Made by a program: the position numbers and the translations under genes. The notes under the pieces were generated by a model, which had not been told where the DNA came from, did not search any database, and worked only from the letters and a program-made list of their open reading frames with translations. DNA of 19,891 bases from Desulfobacterales bacterium (lineage in GTDB: Bacteria; Desulfobacterota; Desulfobacteria; Desulfobacterales; JAFDCJ01): the NCBI GenBank assembly GCA_020345785.1, contig CP070771.1:3403027-3422917 (forward strand), in the 5' to 3' direction. This document shows positions 15,514 to 19,891 of this stretch, piece after piece; the first letter of the stretch is position 1, and each line of letters opens with the position of its first letter.

Positions 15514-17700
15514 CGTATAATCACTGCAGTGGATGACGACCTCGTCTTCTTTTCTCGCGATCTTGGACAGCTCGATTTTGCTGAAAACGCCATAGAACTC
15601 AAGGTTTACAGCGCCTGGAATATGGCCTTTTGCCCACTGAGACGCACGGCGCACGTCAACGAAGGGCACACCCCGGTCGAACAGCGCTTTTGCGGTAGCA
15701 ACATCAATAGTGGTGGCACCCTTGACCTCAGGACCTTGCTCCGTTTGATAAATCAAATCTTCTGCAGGAGCGACGGGTTCGCGGCCGGGTGGTACACCGG
15801 CCCGGCGAAGGCCCTCACGCCAACGTTCGACGTCCTCTTGTTCTTTAAACCCCCAAACACCTATCGTTTGCAGCGTATAGGGGTCACTCATTCCCGCTCT
15901 TGCCCTGAGTTCGTTGAATGTCTTCAAAGCGGACTTGGCCTCCACCTCGCGACCCAACTGGCCATAAATACCGGCTATCTCAAAATATTGGGTATCTTCA
16001 TTTGGGTCGCGTTTGATAGCCTCCTCATATGACGCCGCCGCCTCTTCAAAATGCTCCATACCGAACTGGGCGAATCCGAGTGCCCGCAAATACGTCGGCG
16101 GGTAATGGGGATTGAGCCGCATGGCCTTTGTGATCGCGTCGGCGCCCTCACCCGGTTTGCCGGCATAAATCAGGGCCTTGCCCAATGCAATATAGCCAAC
16201 GGGATCATTGGCATCCAGCAGGATAGCCCGGGTGGCTTCGACGATGGATTCTTGATACCGGCCTTCCGCACTCCGTATGCTGGAGGCGACAAGATGAGCA
16301 AGGGGCGTCGGTTCTTTCATGGCTTGCTGCAGGTATTGCTTGGCCTTTTCCAAGGTCTCCGACGATGTGAGCCCCAGGCTAGAGCTCCAATCCAATAAGG
16401 AGCATCTCCAGTAGCTCGCTGCAAGCGCTGCATAGGCACGGCTATAGTTGGGATCTATTTTGACAGCCTTCTCCATGTAAGGGATCGCTTGGACGATATC
16501 CTCACGCGTATCCTGCCAATAATGCGCCCAGCCTTGCAGGAAGGCCTCGTATGCTTCGGTGCTATTGGTTTCCACGCCGGCGACCTGTTTCTCTTCATCT
16601 GCTGTTAATTTCACCTTCAGCGCTGATATGATCCTGTGGGTAATTCTATCCTGCAAGGCAAAAACATTATCCATTTTTCCATCATAGCGTTCCGCCCAGA
16701 GGTGGCCGCCGGTAGTAGCATCGATGAGCTGAGCATTGATCCGCACCTGGTCTCCCGAGCGTCGCACGCTGCCCTCCAGCACGTAGCGCACACCTAGCTC
16801 TTCCGCAATCTGCCGGATTTGAACAGGCTCGCTTTTATAGGCGAAAACAGAGTTGCGGGCGATGACAAACAGGCCGCTAATTTTGGAAAGATCGGTGATG
16901 AGGTCCTCTGTGATCCCATCGCTGAAATATTCCTGTCTGGGGTTCTCACTCATATTGACAAACGGCAGCACAGCTAGGGAGGGTTTGGCGGGCAGTGGAA
17001 ACGCCATCCTTTCCAAAGAAGCAGGTTCCAAGCGTTTAGATTGATGTAGAAAAAAGTTCCAGCTTGCCAATCCACCTGCAACCACAATCAAAATAATAAT
17101 GGCTGCCATAGCTGACCTGCGTGAAATCCTCCCCAGGAATCTCTTTTCTCCGATCACCTTGCCTGCAGCTTCGGGCTCAATTAACACACGATAAGCAGGC
17201 ACAGGTTTTTCGATATTCTTTACCGATTTCTCCCCCAGATACTCATAACCAAAAGGAAGCTTCTTTCCTATTTGATCATAGCAAGTTCCAGATATACATA
17301 TGCATCCACCATCAGCTAAGCTTTCTAATCTGGCAGCAATATTGACGCCATCCCCGTAAATTCTCTCCCCGTCCTCAACTATATCTCCAAGGTTGACGCC
17401 GATCCGAAACTCCATTCTACGAGCTTCCGGCAATTCATCGTTTCGCAGTTTAAGTTGCTTCTGGATTTCAACGGCACCCTCCACCGCATCCACTACGCTG
17501 CCAAACTCGGCAAGCAGGTTATCTCCCGGAGAGTCCACCACCCGACCTCGGTACCGTTGTATTAGTTTGGCCATAATTCCACGGTATTCTTTCAATGTAC
17601 GGACAGTACCAGATTCGTCCTCTCCCATTAGGCGACTGTATCCTTTCACATCCGCACTCAGGACGGCACTGAGTTTACGTTTGGCGCGCTCTTCAATCAT
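15511..17700 (-). CDS. Class III adenylate/guanylate cyclase with TolB-like, TPR and rhodanese domains
   Basis: Large regulatory cyclase. Numbering is from the in-frame GTG at 17712; the ATG at 17700 (codon 5) is preferred, though neither has a clear ribosome site. The cyclase domain (about 10-177) has metal ligands D21 (SADVKGYSRLM) and D64 (SPGDNLLAEF) and transition-state residues N124 and R128 (NIAARLESLA), so it looks active, probably making cAMP from ATP. A membrane segment is at about 200-220, then a TolB-like domain (245-370, LAVLPFVNMSENP), TPR repeats (385-600) and a rhodanese domain from about 668 (PFVDVRRASQWAKGHIPGAVN). The conventional stop at 15511 cuts the rhodanese domain in its active loop; readthrough would give 772 residues. 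A sulfur-relay or redox input to cyclase activity is an inference. Confidence 0.88.
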   Translation of the reverse strand: MIEERAKRKLSAVLSADVKGYSRLMGEDESGTVRTLKEYRGIMAKLIQRYRGRVVDSPGDNLLAEFGSVVDAVEGAVEIQKQLKLRNDELPEARRMEFRIGVNLGDIVEDGERIYGDGVNIAARLESLADGGCICISGTCYDQIGKKLPFGYEYLGEKSVKNIEKPVPAYRVLIEPEAAGKVIGEKRFLGRISRRSAMAAIIILIVVAGGLASWNFFLHQSKRLEPASLERMAFPLPAKPSLAVLPFVNMSENPRQEYFSDGITEDLITDLSKISGLFVIARNSVFAYKSEPVQIRQIAEELGVRYVLEGSVRRSGDQVRINAQLIDATTGGHLWAERYDGKMDNVFALQDRITHRIISALKVKLTADEEKQVAGVETNSTEAYEAFLQGWAHYWQDTREDIVQAIPYMEKAVKIDPNYSRAYAALAASYWRCSLLDWSSSLGLTSSETLEKAKQYLQQAMKEPTPLAHLVASSIRSAEGRYQESIVEATRAILLDANDPVGYIALGKALIYAGKPGEGADAITKAMRLNPHYPPTYLRALGFAQFGMEHFEEAAASYEEAIKRDPNEDTQYFEIAGIYGQLGREVEAKSALKTFNELRARAGMSDPYTLQTIGVWGFKEQEDVERWREGLRRAGVPPGREPVAPAEDLIYQTEQGPEVKGATTIDVATAKALFDRGVPFVDVRRASQWAKGHIPGAVNLEFYGVFSKIELSKIARKEDEVVIHCSDYT

Positions 17701-17797
17701 GAGGTTACCCACATTTTTTATGATTTTAAATCAGAGGAAAAAACACAGGATTAAATTGGATCAGAACAAAACAATATAAGATGTCTGGCCCGGCTCG

Positions 17798-17827
17798 ATT
17801 TTAGAAACGAAACGCGTTTCAGGTCAA
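17798..17827 (-). promoter_or_regulatory. Cyclase promoter with a perfect 12-bp palindrome between the boxes
   Basis: Minus strand: TTGACC (17827-17822), 18-nt spacer, TAAAAT (17803-17798). The spacer contains GAAACGCGTTTC (17809-17820), a perfect palindrome with a central CG of the kind bound by LacI-family or similar dimeric repressors. It lies about 100 nt upstream of the cyclase start. Confidence 0.55.
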
Positions 17828-17958
17828 GTGGAGAAAGGAACTTGTAATAGCTTTAGATACCACATTGTGTTATCTTAGATCAAGGCCTTTTTAAGGTGAA
17901 TCCGGGATTGGAACATGTCCCTAAAAGTATTGGAAAATTTTTGGAAAATATGCTTGCT

Positions 17959-17982
17959 ATTATCAACAACAGTATTTGACAA
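17959..17982. promoter_or_regulatory. Relic of the MarR-GNAT promoter/operator sequence
   Basis: This 24-nt stretch (ATTATCAACAACAGTATTTG and on) matches 20 of 24 bases of 19133-19156, the operator-bearing promoter of the MarR-GNAT gene, in the same orientation. Here the promoter boxes are no longer properly spaced. It could be a second binding site upstream of the cyclase gene, or debris from a duplication. Confidence 0.4.
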
Positions 17983-18056
17983 CCTTTCAGTGCGCCAGGC
18001 AATAGGTGCCGCCGTTCGCATGATTGCACCAACCTGCACTATTTGCCATAAAAAAA

Positions 18057-18166
18057 GTGGGCAAAATCGATTGCCACGCGACTCACATGAATGCCGCCAC
18101 ATCTTCCTGATGGGTCTGGACAGCCCGCACATCCGCCACAACAGCCCACAAGATTCATTTGCTACA
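18057..18166 (+). pseudogene. Fragment of a second LarA-like (DUF2088) gene
   Basis: In one frame 18057-18107 reads VGKIDCHATHMNAATSS, matching VDKIDPRATYMNAVTSS (residues 318-334) of the intact LarA-like protein at 12 of 17 positions. DNA identity over 53 nt is about 81 percent. A TGA follows at once, and after a frame change 18113-18166 reads GLDSPHIRHNSPQDSFAT, resembling the family's next block (G.DS.RIP....D). Weak similarity may extend left to about 18024. It is a frameshifted, truncated remnant that runs into the 3' end of the MarR-GNAT gene. The rest of 17828-18056, apart from the 24-nt relic at 17959, shows no gene. Confidence 0.65.
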
Positions 18167-19094
18167 ATTTCAGGTCCCAAGTCTCCGCGATCAGGTCATG
18201 GCCGAAGCTTTTGTGCGGTTGTTCGTAAACGAGTCGAAAACCGGCCTTTTGATAAATGTGACGTGCCGCCGTCAAAACGCTGTTGGTCCAAAGGGTGATC
18301 TTGCTGTAGCCGACCTGCTGAGCGAACTTTATGCATTCATTCACGAGGCGTGTGCCGATACCAAGCCCGCGTGCCTTTGGCTCAACCAGCAGCAGGCGAA
18401 GCTTCGCTGTTGAATCTGATTGCTTGACCAGAAAGACCGATCCGACGTTATCGCCGTCCATTTCGGTTATCCAGCAGCGCTCCCTTTTAGGATCGTAATT
18501 TCTAATAAAGCCGGTCACGATTTCCGCCACCAGTGCTTCAAATTGCTCATCCCAGGCGTATTCCTCGGCATACAGGATGCCGTGACGGTGAACGACCCAG
18601 CCCATGTCGCCCGGCTGATGGGTCCGCAGGATATAGGGCACCTTGTGTTCGGGCCGGGCGCCGAGCAGGTCTTCGATCGTTTGCATCGCCTGCACCAGAC
18701 GCGCTTGGTCTGCCGGCGGCAGGTTCTTCAATGTGGTTTCGATTTCTCTGCGAGAGCGGTTATTAATTCTGGCAAATGCAGCTTGTCCGTCTTCAGATAG
18801 AGATAAAAATTTTTGACGCCCGTCCGCTTCCGAGCGTCCCCTGTCTATCAGGCCCCGTATTTTGAAATCGCGCAGTATTCGGCTCAGATACCCCCGATCT
18901 AAACCCAACTCGTTGGAAAGTTCGGTGGCGGTCGTCTTTTCGTGGTGGGCGAGTTCATAGATCACCCTGGCTTCGGCCAGCGAAAACGGACTGCGGTATA
19001 TTTTCTCCTGCAGCAGTCCGATTTGCTTGGTGTAAAATCGACTAAACCGGCGCACGGCTTCCACGTTTTGACCGACGCGAATGGATGAGGGCAT
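18162..19094 (-). CDS. MarR-family regulator fused to a GNAT acetyltransferase
   Basis: A 310-residue two-domain protein. The N-terminal half (about 10-145) is a MarR winged helix: LAEARVIYEL (39-48), TELSNELGLDRGYLSRILRD (57-76, recognition helix) and wing SEADGRQKFLSLSEDG (88-103). The C-terminal half (about 153-310) is a GNAT acetyltransferase with the acetyl-CoA loop ARGLGIGTRL (241-250) and YQKAGF (281-286). Such fusions are common in bacteria; the MarR part binds DNA and the acetylated substrate is usually unknown. The start at 19094 has AAGGAT 6 nt upstream. Two nested inverted repeats overlap its promoter, suggesting autoregulation. No sequence sign links it to the sugar-acid genes, apart from the LarA-like fossil at its 3' end. 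Confidence 0.92.
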   Translation of the reverse strand: MPSSIRVGQNVEAVRRFSRFYTKQIGLLQEKIYRSPFSLAEARVIYELAHHEKTTATELSNELGLDRGYLSRILRDFKIRGLIDRGRSEADGRQKFLSLSEDGQAAFARINNRSRREIETTLKNLPPADQARLVQAMQTIEDLLGARPEHKVPYILRTHQPGDMGWVVHRHGILYAEEYAWDEQFEALVAEIVTGFIRNYDPKRERCWITEMDGDNVGSVFLVKQSDSTAKLRLLLVEPKARGLGIGTRLVNECIKFAQQVGYSKITLWTNSVLTAARHIYQKAGFRLVYEQPHKSFGHDLIAETWDLKL

Positions 19095-19131
19095 GTTTTA
19101 ATCCTTGAAACAGGTGGTGAAATTTGTTTGC

Positions 19132-19166
19132 CATTATCAACAAAAATACTTGATAATGTCAAGTAT
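19132..19166 (-). promoter_or_regulatory. MarR-GNAT promoter with two nested inverted repeats
   Basis: Minus strand: TTGACA (19162-19157), 18-nt spacer, GATAAT (19138-19133). Inverted repeat 1 has perfect 8-bp arms ATACTTGA (19146-19153) and TCAAGTAT (19159-19166) centred on the -35 box. Inverted repeat 2 has perfect 9-bp arms CATTATCAA (19132-19140) and TTGATAATG (19150-19158) running from -10 to -35. The two share 19146-19158. This is a classical autorepression layout for a MarR dimer, possibly with two binding modes. Confidence 0.7.
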
Positions 19167-19273
19167 ATTTTAATCCATCGCAATCCGTGTTGAATCTTTA
19201 AATAGACAATAGACCTCTTCTGCTTCTGATTTCACCGCCTCATTCAATGTGGATTCGGCCGTGTCGCTCCTCA

Positions 19274-19747
19274 TCACGCCGGTTTTTGCATTTGAACGAC
19301 CATCTCAAGAATCCGGAACACGTCCCCATAAATACGAGCATCTTCGCTGGCCCGGGGGCCGGCGACATTTAAGATTTTTATCCTTCGCGCTTGAATCCAA
19401 GATGTAAGCATGGATGCCGCGTCAGAGTAGCTGGTTAGATTCAAATCGATACCAAGCATCTGTTTTCCATGCCTTAGCGCCATTTCCCGGGTATAGCCTG
19501 TTCCACCGGATGGTTCTCCGTGCGAGAATATAACTGTGCCATCTGAATCGATAACATTCTGCTCGGTGCGGGCGGAAAAGCCGTGACGGGGCATTTCTTT
19601 AAGGTTGTACTTATCGGAAATCCGACCGTCTTCGGCCAGGCGGCCCTTTGGAATCCAACCGCCGTGGGGAATGTCAAATTTCAGTGCCACGTCAAGGGCG
19701 GCTCTGTCGGCGCCCGTTTGGCCGCCTGATATTATTTTAGTCAGCAT
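19274..19747 (-). CDS. Putative molybdenum cofactor carrier protein
   Basis: A 157-residue member of the putative MoCo-carrier (cpSL-type, Rossmann/SLOG-like) family, thought to bind molybdenum cofactor; the function is tentative. Motifs: KIISGGQTGADRAALDVAL (4-22) nucleotide-type loop, HGGWIPKGRLAEDGRI (28-43), RTEQNVIDSDGTVIFS (60-75) and GGTGYTREMA (81-90). I chose the ATG at 19747, where the family N-terminus begins. A longer frame to 19885 would overlap the end of the upstream gene and adds unrelated residues. The ribosome site is weak. It follows the partial oxidoreductase gene by about 70 nt and could be co-transcribed with it. Confidence 0.85.
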   Translation of the reverse strand: MLTKIISGGQTGADRAALDVALKFDIPHGGWIPKGRLAEDGRISDKYNLKEMPRHGFSARTEQNVIDSDGTVIFSHGEPSGGTGYTREMALRHGKQMLGIDLNLTSYSDAASMLTSWIQARRIKILNVAGPRASEDARIYGDVFRILEMVVQMQKPA

Positions 19748-19817
19748 TTGCGATACCGAAGTAAAGAATCCTGCCCAGAGGACCAGGCTTTCAAACAAAG
19801 ATTTAAGCCGTCGGGTT

Positions 19818-19891
19818 TTAATCGGCATCCAATTCAATGACGATCTTTCCAAAATGCCGGGCGCTCTGCATGAAGGCATACGCATCTTTCA
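19818..19891 (-). CDS. C-terminus of a zinc-type (MDR) oxidoreductase, cut by the window edge
   Basis: The minus-strand frame entering at the window edge reads KDAYAFMQSARHFGKIVIEL plus DAD and stops with TAA at 19820-19818. The pattern AFxxMxSxxHFGKIVI is the usual end of quinone oxidoreductase/zinc alcohol dehydrogenase-like MDR proteins (and of polyketide-synthase enoyl reductase domains). Only 24 codons are present, so the enzyme type is not settled. Confidence 0.7.
   Translation of the reverse strand, partial: KDAYAFMQSARHFGKIVIELDAD

Noticed and set aside
17915..18298. 127-codon plus-strand frame before the MarR-GNAT gene end
   Set aside because: It crosses the 3' end of MarR-GNAT on the opposite strand and has no fold signature; its middle is explained by the LarA-like fossil in mixed frames.
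19748..19885. Longer start for the molybdenum cofactor carrier gene
   Set aside because: The added residues overlap the end of the upstream oxidoreductase gene in another frame and are not part of the family.

Overview
The window reads as part of a Gram-negative, probably Desulfobacterota (sulfate-reducer-like) chromosome. This is an inference. It rests on paired TTT (Tct) and TRAP (Dct) solute-binding-protein transporters, a LarA-superfamily (nickel-pincer) enzyme, a MarR-GNAT fusion, a class III cyclase with TolB-like and TPR regions, a possible selenocysteine UGA, and gene spacers filled with iterated ATTCGACATTCG-type tracts. No rRNA, tRNA, CRISPR array or transposase was seen.

Region 1 (56-9925, all minus strand) is a sugar-acid catabolic cluster. 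In transcription order it holds 2-keto-3-deoxygluconate (KDG) kinase, KDPG aldolase, a zinc-dependent alcohol dehydrogenase, a short-chain dehydrogenase, the transporter TctC-TctB-TctA, and altronate dehydratase UxaA. Together these can import a hexonate, adjust its oxidation state, dehydrate it to KDG, phosphorylate KDG, and cleave KDPG to pyruvate and glyceraldehyde-3-phosphate. Long non-coding spacers split the run, so it is probably several transcription units. Promoter-like boxes are visible before tctC, before the alcohol dehydrogenase and before kdgK.

Region 2 (9926-14760) starts with a divergent plus-strand LarA-like (DUF2088) gene, plausibly a 2-hydroxy-acid (sugar-acid) epimerase. 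Each side carries one copy of an 82-bp element with 11-bp terminal inverted repeats. A minus-strand TRAP operon dctP-dctQ-dctM follows, convergent with the LarA-like gene. It probably imports a related organic or sugar acid.

Region 3 (14761-17830) is a gene-poor stretch with a good minus-strand terminator, then a large cyclase/TolB-like/TPR protein with a C-terminal rhodanese domain. The rhodanese frame is interrupted by one UGA inside the active-site loop. The frame then continues for 38 well-conserved codons, so this is either a selenocysteine codon or a very recent nonsense mutation.

Region 4 (17831-19891) has a decayed fragment of a second LarA-like gene, a MarR-GNAT regulator with nested inverted repeats over its own promoter, a putative molybdenum cofactor carrier protein, and the last 24 codons of a zinc-type oxidoreductase cut by the window edge.

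The observations most worth following up are the in-frame UGA in the rhodanese domain, the twin 82-bp structured elements around the LarA-like gene, and the LarA-like fossil at 18057-18166.
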